Notes under the pieces: model-generated
Told to the model about the DNA's origin: nothing
The model's input: only the letters and a program-made list of their open reading frames with translations
Database searches by the model: none
Program-made: the position numbers and the translations under genes
Source: Symbiodinium natans
Lineage: Eukaryota > Sar > Dinophyceae > Suessiales > Symbiodiniaceae
Length of the DNA stretch: 17,000 nt
Reading direction: 5' to 3'
NCBI GenBank assembly: GCA_905221605.1
Contig: CAJNDS010000891.1
Span: 393,922 to 410,921 of the forward strand
Shown: positions 1-7,277 of the stretch, one piece after another
How the letters are laid out: every line of letters starts with the position of its first letter
How positions within the stretch are numbered: position 1 is the stretch's first letter

Positions 1-66
1 TTGGGGTTAGAGGTTAGGGGTTTAGGGTTTAGGGCTTATGGGTTTTTTAGGGTTCAGGGCTTGGGC
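1..66. repeat. degenerate TTTAGGG telomere-like array
   Basis: Units of TTTAGGG with several substitutions (TTAGAGG, TTATGGG, TTCAGGG) run from the window edge. It fades into about 100 bases of AT-richer sequence in which I see nothing else before the GC-rich island that follows. Confidence 0.85.
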
Positions 67-169
67 TTCTTATGGTAGGGCCTATGTACTTCGAGTGGGT
101 ACTTTGGGTATATTGAATATGGTGTTGACAAGGGGATGATATTGGCAACTTTTCAGCCCGCAACCCTAT

Positions 170-535
170 ATAGGTCGTGCCGACTGGGGGACGCAAAGCG
201 GACAACCTGATCGCCCCTTCGCCAGCGCGGTGCTCGTGCTCTGCACTGCAGGCAGGTATAGGACGAGCGCCTGGGCCATCGCAATCGTCATCCTGCCGGC
301 CGTCAGGGCGGGCGAGATTGTCGCCTCGATGTCCAGCGCGAGCGCGACTGCCCTCCAGCAAGCGGCAGCATCCATTCCTTGCCAGCTGCTGCAGCGCTGG
401 CGACTCCAGCCCGGTGAGCTCGACGGCGTTCTTCTCCCGCAGCCGACGACGCAGCCTCTTCGCAAGTGATCTTCCCGATGGCCATGGCAGCTTCGGCGCT
501 CCTGCTCGTCGTCAACGCGTCGATGACCACGCCTA
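170..535 (-). CDS. GC-rich coding island, frame unresolved
   Basis: This is the longest GC-rich island at the left end. On the minus strand an acceptor-like GTTTAG is followed by an open frame reading VVIDALTTSRSAEAAMAIGK and on to ITCEEAA. Past the middle, a second frame becomes the protein-like one (NAVELTGLESPALQQLARNG), and nearer the left end a third does (TAGRMTIAMAQALVLYLPAV). No single frame carries all three pieces. They could be two or three exons with very short introns, or a gene broken by frameshifts. I do not recognise a family. Exact ends are uncertain. Confidence 0.4.
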
Positions 536-938
536 AACCCTAGCCTGAAAGGCCATTTGAGGGGGAGTCTAGAGGGAGGGGATTTCAGTTAGACTGTTGA
601 GACACTGACCCCTGAAACCCTAAACCCTAATCCTCTGAAGGAGGTGGGCGGGAAGGGAGGGGGTTATTGGGCTGGTTCTTGGGAAGCGACGTGGGTCCTG
701 GTTCCCCCGACTGTTGAGGGGGGCTGGGATGAGGGGCTCAGGATTGAGGAGTTTAGGGGTTGACAAGGTTTCGGGTTAGGTCTGGGGTTTCGGGCCAGTT
801 TAGGGGTGTAAAGGGTTTAGGACTTATGGGGCTTGAAGTGGTTCAGAGGGTATTGTGCCATACAGTCCCCCCCCCCCCCTCAAGCTCTAAGGGCCCTGGG
901 GCCCCTAAACCAAAGCTCTAAGGATCAAAGGCTTAGGT

Positions 939-1070
939 CCCTAAACCCTAAACCCTAAACCCTAAATCCTAAGCCCTAAGCCCTAAGCCCTAAGCCCTAA
1001 GCCCTAAGCCCTAAGCCCTAAGCCCTAAGCCCTAAGCCCTAAGCCCTAAACCCTAACTAAACCCTAAGCC
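939..1070. repeat. CCCTAAA array with a homogeneous CCCTAAG block
   Basis: A few CCCTAAA units are followed by about a dozen consecutive CCCTAAG units, then CCCTAAA again. A G variant spreading through contiguous units suggests local unit duplication, by slippage or unequal exchange, rather than fresh telomerase synthesis. Confidence 0.9.
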
Positions 1071-1149
1071 CTTGACACTAAACCCTTTTTCCCCTAAACC
1101 CTAAACTCCTCTGGGGCAACTTCGAAGATGGATCCCGTATTGCCTCTGA

Positions 1150-1253
1150 GTAGCCCAATAACCATATTACAATAAGGGCACCCTTTTTTGGGTTACTTAC
1201 TATTATCAGGGAACCCATACCCAAACAAAGGGTAAAGGGTACCAGTGGGCTAC
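1150..1253 (-). mobile_element. introner-like element, GTAGCCCA family, copy 1
   Basis: The element of about 104 bases begins GTAGCCCA and ends TGGGCTAC, so its tips are inverted repeats. Inside are blocks shared with the copy at 1837-1947: GGGCACCCTTTT, AGGGAACC, CCAAAC, and GGGTAAAGGGTACCA before the right tip. On the minus strand its first two bases are the GT donor of the predicted intron downstream of the exon at 1254-1343. No transposase is present, so it would be non-autonomous. Confidence 0.6.
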
Positions 1254-1343
1254 TAAGGCCTTGTTCATGTTCTCCCGGTGGTCTTTCCACATGTCGTTGG
1301 CTGAGATCATGCCAAACGGCTGGTTGATGGCGGAGTAGAGGAC
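1254..1343 (-). CDS. predicted internal exon (30 codons), unknown protein
   Basis: Minus-strand reading after the acceptor CCTAG gives exactly 30 codons (VLYSAINQPF, then GMISANDMWKDHRENMNKAL) and stops at GTAGCCC, the end of a repeated element. Phase is 0 on both sides. The mix of hydrophobic start and charged Asp/Lys/Arg/Glu end looks like real protein. The frame is open and uses no TTTAGGG-derived sequence. I recognise no domain. It is the leftmost exon I place with some confidence. Confidence 0.6.
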
Positions 1344-1734
1344 CTAGGCTCCGGGATTTAGGGAGTCAGGGGGGATAGTTAGGTGTTCGTGTTCAGGAGT
1401 TAGGGGTTTAGCGTTTTGGGGTTAGACGTTAGAGTTGTGGGTTTCGGGTTAGGGGTTCAGGATGTTGTAGGGGTTCAGCAAACAGGGGTAGGGGGCGGGG
1501 GGTTAGTTTTAGGGCGGAGGGCTCTAGGAGCTTCGAGTCTAGGGCCTATCAAGTCCCAAACCCTAAACCCTAGAGCCTAAACCCGAAACCCGAAACCCTA
1601 AACTGCCCTACACCCTGAACTGGCCCTAAACCCTACACCTGAAAACCTAAACTCCTTGTGTTTAGGGACTTCCCTCTGATCAACGGTTCAGGGCTTGTAG
1701 GGGTCGACTTGCCGCGCGGAGCGGCGCTGAAGAC
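1344..1734 (-). other. intron-like spacer
   Basis: Degenerate TTTAGGG units lie on the left (about 1376-1520) and CCCTAAA-like units on the right (about 1555-1660), the inverted arrangement typical of the window. The rest is unremarkable. Confidence 0.4.
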
Positions 1735-1770
1735 CAGCGCAGCCACAACGCCCATGTTAATCCATGCGTT
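1735..1770 (-). CDS. predicted small exon, hydrophobic
   Basis: After a clear CTGCAG acceptor the minus strand reads NAWINMGVVAAL. I end it at a GTCTTC donor because that keeps phase 0 with the next exon (…VVAAL then VLYSAINQ…). The frame stays open to about 1713, where a GCAAGT donor is available, so the exon may be 22 bases longer (adding VFSAAPR). The Ala/Val stretch could be part of a membrane segment. Confidence 0.45.
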
Positions 1771-1836
1771 CTGCAGGGTTTGGGGCTTAGGGTTTAGGGT
1801 TTGGGGTTTGGGGTGTAGGGGTTGAAGCTATACTTG

Positions 1837-1947
1837 GTAGCCCAGCAACCATCTTAAACTGAGGCACCCTTTTCGGGAGGGTTGGCTGCTTTATAAGGGA
1901 ACCTTGAACCAAACGAATAGAGGGTAAAGGGTACCATTGGGCTACCA
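1837..1947 (-). mobile_element. introner-like element, GTAGCCCA family, copy 2
   Basis: About 111 bases with the same tips as copy 1 (GTAGCCCA ... TGGGCTAC) and the same internal blocks (GGCACCCTTTT, AAGGGAACC, GGTAAAGGGTACCA). Its right tip is again the predicted splice donor of the adjoining minus-strand exon. The rest of that intron, to 1771, is CCCTAAACCC-like sequence (as read on the minus strand) leading to CTGCAG. Confidence 0.65.
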
Positions 1948-1982
1948 AGTGGTTGATTGCGTAGGGCAGCGCGAGGAATTCT
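1948..1982 (-). CDS. predicted small exon
   Basis: The minus strand reads FLALPYAINHL, ending precisely where the GTAGCCC element begins (phase 0 into the next exon). The acceptor is either TTGCAAG or, 18 bases upstream, GGAG, giving GRLLQE ahead of FLALPY. Neither start matches the phase of the exon at 2682-2774, so an exon may be missing between them. Confidence 0.45.
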
Positions 1983-2140
1983 TGCAAAAGGCGTCCGTCT
2001 CCATAAGCCCTGAAACCCTTAAACCCTTAAACCCTGAAACCCTTCCTCAAGGGACCAAAGGAGGGACGCTTGTAAGGGACGTTAGAGGTTATTGAAGGGC
2101 TACTTAGGTATATAGGGACTGTACAAGGTATATATAGGGC

Positions 2141-2162
2141 ATATATATATATATATATATAT
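2141..2162. repeat. (AT)n microsatellite
   Basis: Eleven AT dinucleotides preceded by shorter TATATA stretches. Confidence 0.9.
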
Positions 2163-2498
2163 GGGTTTTATAGGGGAATAAGATTAGGGGTTCCTTCTAG
2201 AGGTCCATCCTTAAAGCCCTTCCCCGTACTAGGGAGAAATCATGCGCCCCAGACAAGGTAGCAGTGTTTTGGCACAGTTGAGCTAGATCTACTCTCTGCT
2301 CACAACCTGGAGTATATCCAAGGTCATATTCTACAAGGGTTTCCAATCTTGTGCGCCCATGCAACTACCTTAACAAAAACTGAGCCCTGAACCCTGCTAG
2401 GCCCCTTCTCCCCCCCCCCCCCCACCCAAAAAACAAAGTAACAAAACACCCCAATAAATAACAATAGCAAGAAGAAGAAACAGAACTAAACCCCAAAA

Positions 2499-2674
2499 CC
2501 CTCCCCCCCCTCCCCCCCTCCCCCCCCTCCCCCCCCCCCTCCCCCCCCCCCTCCCCCCCTCCCCCCCCTCCCCCCTCCCCCCCTCTCCCCCCCCTCCCCC
2601 CCTCCCCCCCCTCCCCCCCCCCGCCCCCCCCCCTCCCCCCCCCCTCCCCCCCCCCCGCCCCCCCCCCCCTTCCC
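2499..2674. repeat. polypyrimidine tract (C-runs broken by single T)
   Basis: About 175 bases made almost only of runs of 5-12 C separated by single T, with two isolated G. The complementary strand is a polypurine tract (G-runs with single A), able in principle to form quadruplex or triplex DNA. The Gly/Glu-rich reading frames across it are composition artefacts. Confidence 0.9.
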
Positions 2675-2681
2675 ACACCAC

Positions 2682-2774
2682 CCCCTCGTGGATCGCTTCT
2701 TTTGGCCGGTCCTGCTTGCCATCACGTGCCTCGCGCCAGCCAATGTGAAGCAGAGTCAACGCCGTGGTCCGGTC
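2682..2774 (-). CDS. predicted internal exon (31 codons)
   Basis: After acceptor CTGAG|G the minus strand reads DRTTALTLLHIGWREARDGK, then QDRPKEAIHEG, up to a GT at the edge of the polypurine tract. Start and end are phase 0. The amphipathic, charged composition differs sharply from its low-complexity flanks, which supports coding. The family is unknown. Confidence 0.5.
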
Positions 2775-2931
2775 CTCAGATTGTTAAGGGGTTCAGGGTT
2801 TAGGGGTAAGGATTCATAAGGTTTTGGGACCCTAAACCATAAACCCTAAATCCCAAGCCCTCGCAACCCCAAAACCCTAAACCATAAACCCTAGACCCTA
2901 AACCCTAAACCCTAAACCCTAAACTCTAAAC

Positions 2932-3001
2932 CCTCGAAGGTCTCAAATTGCAAGGGCGCCTTGCCCGCCAGCATGGTCAGGAGAGTGTCCTCCAGAAGGG
3001 A
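2932..3001 (-). CDS. predicted internal exon
   Basis: Acceptor GAACAG, then SLLEDTLLTMLAGKAPLQFE and TFE, ending at GG|GTTTAGAG, the first unit of a TTTAGGG-type intron (minus strand). The left plus-strand flank is CCCTAAA and the right flank TTTAGGG. With a GT donor the exit phase is 1, which does not match the phase-0 entry of the next exon. The junction may lie one base away or be non-canonical. Confidence 0.5.
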
Positions 3002-3034
3002 CTGTTCAGGGGTAGAAGGAGGGACCCCCAGGAA

Positions 3035-3186
3035 GGGTTTAGGGTTTAGGGTTTAGGGTTTAGGGTTTAGGGTTTAGGGTTTAGGGTTTAGGGTTTAGGG
3101 TTTAGGGTTTAGGGTTTAGGGTTTAGGGTCTAGGGTCTAGGGTTTAGGGTTTAGGGTTTAGGGTCTAGGGTTTAGGGTTTAGGGTT
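3035..3186. repeat. TTTAGGG array, nearly perfect
   Basis: About 21 tandem TTTAGGG units with three TCTAGGG variants near the end. It forms the left arm of an intron whose right arm is the CCCTAAA array at 3300-3353. The spacer between the two arms (3187-3299) shows no coding. Confidence 0.95.
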
Positions 3187-3299
3187 CTTGATGTTGTGTC
3201 CCCTGAAACGTTAAGTAGATGGAGCCCGATCGACTCAGGGTTCCCACTTAGTGGCTTTGGGCTTCAAGTTTGGAGAATTTAGGGCAATGAGCCCAACCC

Positions 3300-3353
3300 T
3301 AAGCCCTAAACCCTAAACCCTAAACCCTAAACCCTAAACCCTAAACCCTAAAC
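3300..3353. repeat. CCCTAAA array
   Basis: About seven perfect CCCTAAA units, facing the TTTAGGG array on their left. Confidence 0.95.
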
Positions 3354-3406
3354 GCGTGAACCCTGAAGCCTTCTTTGACCTCAACTCAAGGCATGGCCGC
3401 GGTTAC

Positions 3407-3437
3407 GGCAAAGAGCACAAATCCCAAACCCAGAACC
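3407..3437 (-). CDS. possible micro-exon, hydrophobic
   Basis: With acceptor GCTTAG|G and donor GTAACC the minus strand reads VLGLGFVLFA. It joins in frame with both neighbours (phase 2 in, 0 out). The start is itself telomere-like (GGTTCTGGG), and the plus strand is also open here (EAFFDLNSRHGRGYGK), so strand and boundaries are doubtful. Confidence 0.22.
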
Positions 3438-3544
3438 CTAAGCCCTAACTGGATGTAGGGGAGGGCTGTAGGGTGTTCAGCACCCTAAACCCGAAACCGC
3501 GAACTTAATACAGGGCCGGGGGATCATGGCTCAATAGGGCCTAC

Positions 3545-3580
3545 TCGGGGACGCAAGTGGCCAAGGCCTGGGCGAAACGT
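3545..3580 (-). CDS. possible short exon
   Basis: Between acceptor CGCGCAG and donor GTAGGCCC the minus strand reads RFAQALATCVPE when its split end codons are completed from the neighbouring exons, phase 2 to 2, fitting the exon upstream. The opposite strand is equally open (AYSGTQVAKAWAKRLREDLA then a stop), so a plus-strand exon cannot be excluded. Confidence 0.33.
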
Positions 3581-3705
3581 CTGCGCGAGGATTTAGCGAG
3601 CTGAGGGTTAGAGATTTGAACCCCAAACCCTAAACCTTAAACCCCAAACCCCAAACCCCAAACCCTAAACCCCAAACTTTAAACCCGAAACCCTCAACCC
3701 TAAAC

Positions 3706-3796
3706 CTGCGCGAGTCCTTGAGGGCAGCCGGGTCGTCTGAGGACTTGAGCATGTCTTCGGCATTGCTCAGCACGACCTGGAAGAGATACTGCCAGG
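3706..3796 (-). CDS. predicted internal exon, well supported
   Basis: The minus strand reads WQYLFQVVLSNAEDMLKSSD and then DPAALKDSR. The exon ends CGCGCAG directly against GTTTAGGG, so the first telomeric unit supplies the GT donor. Acceptor CCTGAG gives phase 1 entry, which fits the exon at 5226-5286 (its last base G plus CC gives Ala). Exit phase is 2. The plus-strand flanks are CCCTAAA-like on the left and TTTAGGG on the right. An aromatic/hydrophobic start followed by an acidic/basic helix-like end is typical of real protein. The family is unrecognised. Confidence 0.65.
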
Positions 3797-3826
3797 CTCA
3801 GGGCTGGGCTTCAGGGTTTTTGGGGT

Positions 3827-4136
3827 TCAGGGTAGGGTTCAGGGTAGGGTTTAGGGTTTAGGGTTTAGGGTTTAGGGTTTAGGGTTTAGGGTTTAGGGTT
3901 TAGGGTTTAGGGTTTAGGGTTTAGGGTTTAGGGGTAGGGTTTAGGGTTTAGGGTTTAGGGTTTAGGGTTTAGGGTTTAGGGTTTAGGGTTTAGGGTTTAG
4001 GGTTTAGGGTTTAGGGTTTAGGGTTTAGGGTTTAGGGTTTAGGGTTTAGGGTTTAGGGTTTAGGGTTTAGGGTGTAGGGTTTAGGGTTTAGGGTTTAGGG
4101 CTAAGGGTTTTTAGGGTTTGGGGTGTGGGGTTTAGG
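3827..4136. repeat. long TTTAGGG array
   Basis: About 40 units, nearly all perfect, with isolated GGGGTAGGG, GTGTAGGG and GCTAAGGG variants. It is one of the two longest interstitial telomeric arrays in the window and starts a few tens of bases from a predicted exon acceptor. Confidence 0.95.
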
Positions 4137-4423
4137 AGGTCCCAGAGTAGCCTAGACAAGGTGCCTGTTTGTTGCCGAAACGCTCGGGGGTTGAGGCGCC
4201 TCACAAACAGGGAATGAGGGCACTGTAGCCTCAACCCAAAACCATATTAGACAAGTGGCATTTAGGGTTTAGGGTTTAGGATTTAGGGTGAAATCTGAAC
4301 TCCTCCTAGAAGTTAAGCTTCTTGGCTCCTTATTGTAGTTTCCACAAAAACCCAAAAAGTGAGGTCCTAAGTACCAGGCAGTGTAATTAGACAAGGTTTT
4401 GGGGCCTTCAGTTTAACGCGCCA

Positions 4424-4475
4424 CCCTAACCCTAAACCCTAAACCCTAAGCCCTTAAATCCTAAACCCTAAGCCT
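4424..4475. repeat. CCCTAAA array
   Basis: Short, slightly degenerate units including CCCTAACCC, CCCTAAG and CCTTAAAT. Confidence 0.85.
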
Positions 4476-4888
4476 CTTCCTTTCTAGCCTTTTCAAGGTC
4501 ATTGAGACCATCTACCCTAGAACCCGAAAATGCCACTATTCTGGGGAACAAATGGGCACCCTTTTTGGGTCAACGGGGCGTCTAAGTGAGCCTAAGCCCC
4601 CCCCCCCCCCCAAAAAAAAAGGGAATAAGGGCCTACTCTGCGTCTGGGATAATCATGACCCTTCTAGACGAAGTGAGCCTCCAACCCAGACGAATTCACA
4701 ACAGAACCATGAGTTCTTCCTCGGGGGTTTTTGGGGTGTCTTGGGGCCCCGAAACCCGAAATCCCGAAAGGACGAAGAATTCATTCTTGACAGACGTGGC
4801 TGTCTTGGGAGCAACTCCCCCCCCCTCCCAACCCCTCCATTCACAACCTAAACCCTGAGCCCTCTCTAACCACCCTCCCGACCTCCCT

Positions 4889-4985
4889 AAATCCCATAAG
4901 CCCTAAAGCCCTATAAGCCCTAAAACCCTATAAGCCCTGAAACCCTATAAGACCTTATGAGCCCTATAGGCCCTAAAGCCCTATA
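4889..4985. repeat. variant array with ATAAGCCCTA-type units
   Basis: Repeats alternate CCCTAAA-like and CCCTATAAG-like units (CCCTATAAGCCCTAAAACC and similar). It is a diverged telomere-type array with a longer compound unit. Confidence 0.8.
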
Positions 4986-5064
4986 TGAGTTGTTTATGTT
5001 ATATAAGAGAACCTGGAACCAACAAAAACAGGGAAAAGGGTGCTACTGGGCCACAAAGATGAGC

Positions 5065-5225
5065 CCTGAAACCCCCCAAAACCCTGAACCCTGAACCCTG
5101 AACCCTAAACCCTAAACCCCCGTGAACTCTAAACCCTAATCCCTAAACCCTAAACCCCAAACCCTAAACCCTAAACCCTAAACCCTAAACCCCAAACCCC
5201 TGAACCCCTGAACCCTAAACCTAAC
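5065..5225. repeat. CCCTAAA array
   Basis: Mixed CCCTAAA, CCCTGAA and CCCCAAA units run up to the next exon. On the minus strand the array begins with the GTTAGG donor of that exon. Confidence 0.9.
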
Positions 5226-5286
5226 CTCCAGTGCACCAGAACACCTCGGTCCAGGACGAGTGGAGCGCAGTCGGGGCCACCGAAGC
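5226..5286 (-). CDS. predicted internal exon
   Basis: Between acceptor CTCAAG and donor GTTAGG the minus strand reads ASVAPTALHSSWTEVFWCTG, phase 0 in and 1 out, joining in frame to AWQYLF... of the exon at 3706-3796. A second frame is open (FGGPDCAPLVLDRG); I prefer the first because of the downstream phase match. It sits between CCCTAAA (left) and TTTAGGG (right) arrays. Confidence 0.45.
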
Positions 5287-5664
5287 CTTGAGGGTTTAGG
5301 GTTTAGGGTTTAGGGTTTAGGGTTTAGGGTTTAGGGTTTAGGGTTAGCGTTTAAGGTCTGTAAGGATCCCAGGTTGGAGAACTAGGGTTTGAAGTCTTAG
5401 ATTAGGTTTTAGGGTTTAGGGTTCAGGGTTCAGGGTTCAAAGCAGGTCTTGGGGCTTTCTGAAGCGTATAAATGCATACAAGCAAGAGGGGGAATGTTGT
5501 TTGGTGACTATAAGCCCGAACTGTTCAAGTTAACCCTTTACTTAAAGAAATCAAGACCCAGACTCCGGAGTCCAAACCTCCTAACCTAAACCCTAGGCCC
5601 TAAACCCCAAACCCTAAACCCTTCCCAAGCTCTAAGCCAGAAATACTGACCCCTAAAGCCTAAC
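5287..5664 (-). other. intron-like spacer
   Basis: A TTTAGGG array (5288-5345) and weaker units to about 5435 lie on the left, with CCCTAAA-like units at 5583-5625 on the right. Between them are about 150 bases of sequence with no coding signal I trust. Confidence 0.45.
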
Positions 5665-5736
5665 AGGTTTCCGGAAGGCGCTGCCGTGTGAGTTGCATCT
5701 CTTAAGAGACCCGCACTATGCTGCATGGCCTTAGGC
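5665..5736 (-). CDS. predicted exon, boundaries uncertain
   Basis: The minus strand is open from GTGAG|G and reads PKAMQHSAGLLRDATHTAAP then SGNL. An inner acceptor (CATGCAG, 5720) would start at HSAGLL in phase 0. Donor choices are GTTAGG (phase 2) or GCTTTAGG (phase 1). Neither gives a clean match to the next exon. Confidence 0.35.
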
Positions 5737-6003
5737 CTCACAAGTCTAAGCCCTGAACCCTAAAGTCCGGAGTTTAGGGTTTAGGGTTTGGGGATTAGGG
5801 TTTGGGGTTTAGGGGCATGACCCTAAACCCTAAACCCTAAGGTTGCACAGTATCTCAGGCAGAAACAAGGCCCCCCCCCCCCCCCCCGCCCTCCCGCCCG
5901 GGCATTTTTGCAAAACGAGCTTACGTGGTGCTACTCTTCCCGTAAACCCTAAACCAGAAACCCTAAACCCGACTAAGCTGCATAGGGTTTAGGGTCTGTG
6001 CAC
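5737..6003 (-). other. intron-like spacer with C-run
   Basis: Short TTTAGGG (5769-5815) and CCCTAAA (5819-5840, 5943-5970) groups, and a 17-C run at about 5871. No exon was recognised. Confidence 0.4.
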
Positions 6004-6045
6004 CTCACCAGTCGTCTCGAAAGCCACGAACAGACCAAAAGACAA
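6004..6045 (-). CDS. possible short exon, two open frames
   Basis: After acceptor CTCAAAG the minus strand reads LSFGLFVAFETTGE to a GTGCAC donor (phase 0 to 0). Alternatively it reads VFWSVRGFRDD to the stronger GTGAGG donor at 6008 (phase 1 to 2). Each reading joins in frame with a matching reading of both neighbours, so I cannot choose between them. Confidence 0.35.
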
Positions 6046-6234
6046 CTTTGAGAATGTTTCGCCCTATAAGGGCTTACATGGGTATATAGAGCCTCAGGAG
6101 GAACACTAAACCCTATGTAGGTGAGGGTTTAAGGTTTAGGGTTTAGGGTTGAGGGCTTAGAGTTTCGGGTGGTGCATGGACACTTAGGGGAGTCGGGATC
6201 GTTGTGTAGGAGCGCCTTGAAGCTCCGTGCCAAC

Positions 6235-6283
6235 CAAGGCCGTAGGGGTTAAAAGTGAAGACGTGTACAAGATGTGCACAGAG
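6235..6283 (-). CDS. predicted exon, two candidate readings
   Basis: After acceptor CCAAAG the minus strand reads SVHILYTSSLLTPTAL to a GTTGGC donor, in phase (2 in, 0 out) with the well-supported exon at 6582-6714. Another frame (LCAHLVHVFTFNPYGLGWHG) is open further, to about 6184, where GTGTCC could be the donor. The first is favoured by phase, the second by open length. Confidence 0.38.
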
Positions 6284-6581
6284 CTTTGGGGGTTAGGGTT
6301 TACGGCTTAGAAGCGCAGGGTTTAGGGTTTAGGGTTTAGGGTTTAGGGTTTAGGGTTTAGGGTTTAGGGTTTAGAGGCTTAGGGTAAGTATAGCTGGTAT
6401 AGCACGGATTTCCAGGCGTTTGGGAAGCCAAGTAAGAGATGAAGGCTGCGGGCTTCTTCAAACCCTAAACCCTAAACCCTAAACCCTAAACCCTAAACCC
6501 TAAACCCTACACCCTACACCCTAAACCCTAACCCTAAACCCTAAACCCTTAACCGTAAACCCTAAACCCTAAACCCTAAAC
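6284..6581 (-). other. telomeric-hairpin intron
   Basis: TTTAGGG array (6313-6375), loop of about 85 bases, CCCTAAA array (6460-6581). On the minus strand it starts with GTTTAGGG and ends CCCCCAAAG, so both splice sites sit at the bases of a potential long stem. The loop is open on the minus strand (EEARSLHLLLGFPNAWKSVL), but its flanks face the wrong way for an exon of this gene and I do not call it. Confidence 0.55.
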
Positions 6582-6714
6582 CCAGGCCAGTCCACCTTCC
6601 CACTTCCCGGCATCATGGCGTTTGCGTCCGTCTCTTCTACGGAGACCGCACGCAGGGGGGAGGGCATCTTCAGCCCAAGCTGCAGCGAGAACGCCCCCTC
6701 AAACATGAAGCCAA
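6582..6714 (-). CDS. predicted internal exon (about 44 codons), well supported
   Basis: From acceptor GGAGAG the minus strand reads GFMFEGAFSLQLGLKMPSPL, then RAVSVEETDANAMMPGSGKV and DWP, ending GG|GTTTAGGG at the first base pair of the telomeric intron. Entry can be phase 1, or phase 2 with acceptors 1-5 bases upstream; exit is phase 2. The plus strand is also open (STFPLPGIMAFASVSSTETA), but flank orientation, the donor and phase agreement with both neighbours favour the minus strand. No known domain recognised. Confidence 0.6.
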
Positions 6715-7248
6715 CTCTCCTAACCCAAACCCTTAGGGTTTAGGGTTTAGGGTTTAGGGTTTAAGGTTTAGGGTTTAGGGTTTAGGGTTTAGGGTTTTTG
6801 TAAACCCTGAGCCCTAAGAAGTGCGTTGAATCCCAAGCCCAACTGCCCCCCTACCACACCCTGAACAACAAGCACTTGAGCGCGCACCCCTGTGCCATAT
6901 CTACCATCTAGTACAGGGGTCGGAATACTTGCCAATAGTATTCCCTTGCGGTCACTTATAGCTATACCATAATACCCCCAAAACCCTATTCTAAGTACTA
7001 AGTCCCCTACATTAGGCAGTGATTAATTAGAGGTCTACCTGAGGCCCCCAAACCTTGCAAAATGGCAGGTTAGAATCCCCTAAATAGAGGGCATAGCCCG
7101 AACATAGCTGGAGGTTCATGGGTCTTATAGCCCCAGGTATACGCCTACTTGTAACCTACCTAGGAGGACTCAAGGGTCTTATATGTACAAGTTATAATTG
7201 AGGTGATAAGTACCCTGAACCTCCAACTAGGGTTCGTAGGCTGCCAAC
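6715..7248 (-). other. intron-like region with a dispersed repeat
   Basis: A TTTAGGG array at 6732-6797 is followed by about 440 bases of AT-richer sequence with no coding signal. It includes one copy of a repeat shared with 11345-11448 and several direct TATAGC/TATAAG motifs. A right-hand CCCTAAA arm is nearly absent here. Confidence 0.45.
6932..7012. repeat. dispersed repeat, copy 1 (pairs with 11345-11448)
   Basis: Shared order of blocks: ACTTGCCAATAGTATTCCCTT here against ATTACCACCAGTGTTCCCTT in the other copy, then GGTCACTTATAGCTATACCA against GGTGCCTATAACAATGCTAC, then a C-rich block, AAACC...TATTC, AGTAC and AAGTCCCCTA against AAGGCCCCTAAA. It is diverged but collinear. Confidence 0.5.
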
Positions 7249-7277
7249 AGCGTCAAGGGGAGGCCGCAGTTCGGGGT
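7249..7277 (-). CDS. possible micro-exon
   Basis: Between acceptor AAAGCAG and donor GTTGGC the minus strand reads TPNCGLPLT plus a split Leu codon, in phase with both neighbours (0 in, 2 out). The combined reading …PLTL then VGFMFEG… is smooth. The frame continues open to LLAAYEP before a stop, so the donor choice is inferred. Confidence 0.35.

Larger units (their letters stand above)
536..1253 (-). other. intron-like spacer with telomeric repeats and an introner-like element
   Basis: No coding island is visible. On the plus strand it holds degenerate TTTAGGG-like sequence, a run of 13 C near 868, a CCCTAAA/CCCTAAG array (939-1070) and a repeated element with inverted ends that abuts the next exon. 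If spliced, it would start on the minus strand with GTAGCCCA and end near GTTTAG at about 536. Confidence 0.45.
1983..2681 (-). other. long intron-like region with polypyrimidine tract and AT repeat
   Basis: No coding island is visible. From the left it holds a few CCCTGAAACC/CCCTTAAACC units, an (AT)n run at 2141-2162, about 230 bases of unremarkable AT-richer sequence, a 14-C run at about 2411 and a long C/T tract. On the minus strand it would start GTGGTGTGGG and go straight into G-rich sequence. Confidence 0.4.
3797..5225 (-). other. longest intron-like region (about 1.4 kb)
   Basis: It is framed by a 310-base TTTAGGG array on the left and CCCTAAA arrays on the right (4424-4475 and 5065-5225), again convergent. 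The middle holds three copies of a short motif TAGACAAG (near 4154, 4247, 4387), a C-run plus A-run near 4598-4620, a (CCCTATAAG)-like block and a degenerate relative of the GTAGCCCA element (about 4999-5053). Open frames at 4552-4858 read mostly low-complexity Pro/Lys sequence, and I do not call a gene. Confidence 0.45.

Noticed and set aside
2365-2759. Gly/Glu-rich minus-strand open frames of 85-120 codons
   Set aside because: They are translations of the C/T homopolymer tract. Only the end at 2682-2774 has protein-like composition.
4552-4858. Overlapping plus-strand open frames of 90-99 codons and a minus frame
   Set aside because: They run through a C-run, an A-run and CCCTAAA-like sequence. 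All frames are equally open, with no splice context matching the other exons.
6380-6465. Open minus-strand reading EEARSLHLLLGFPNAWKSVL
   Set aside because: Protein-like, but flanked by TTTAGGG on the left and CCCTAAA on the right, the loop side of an intron, and it lacks a fitting acceptor.
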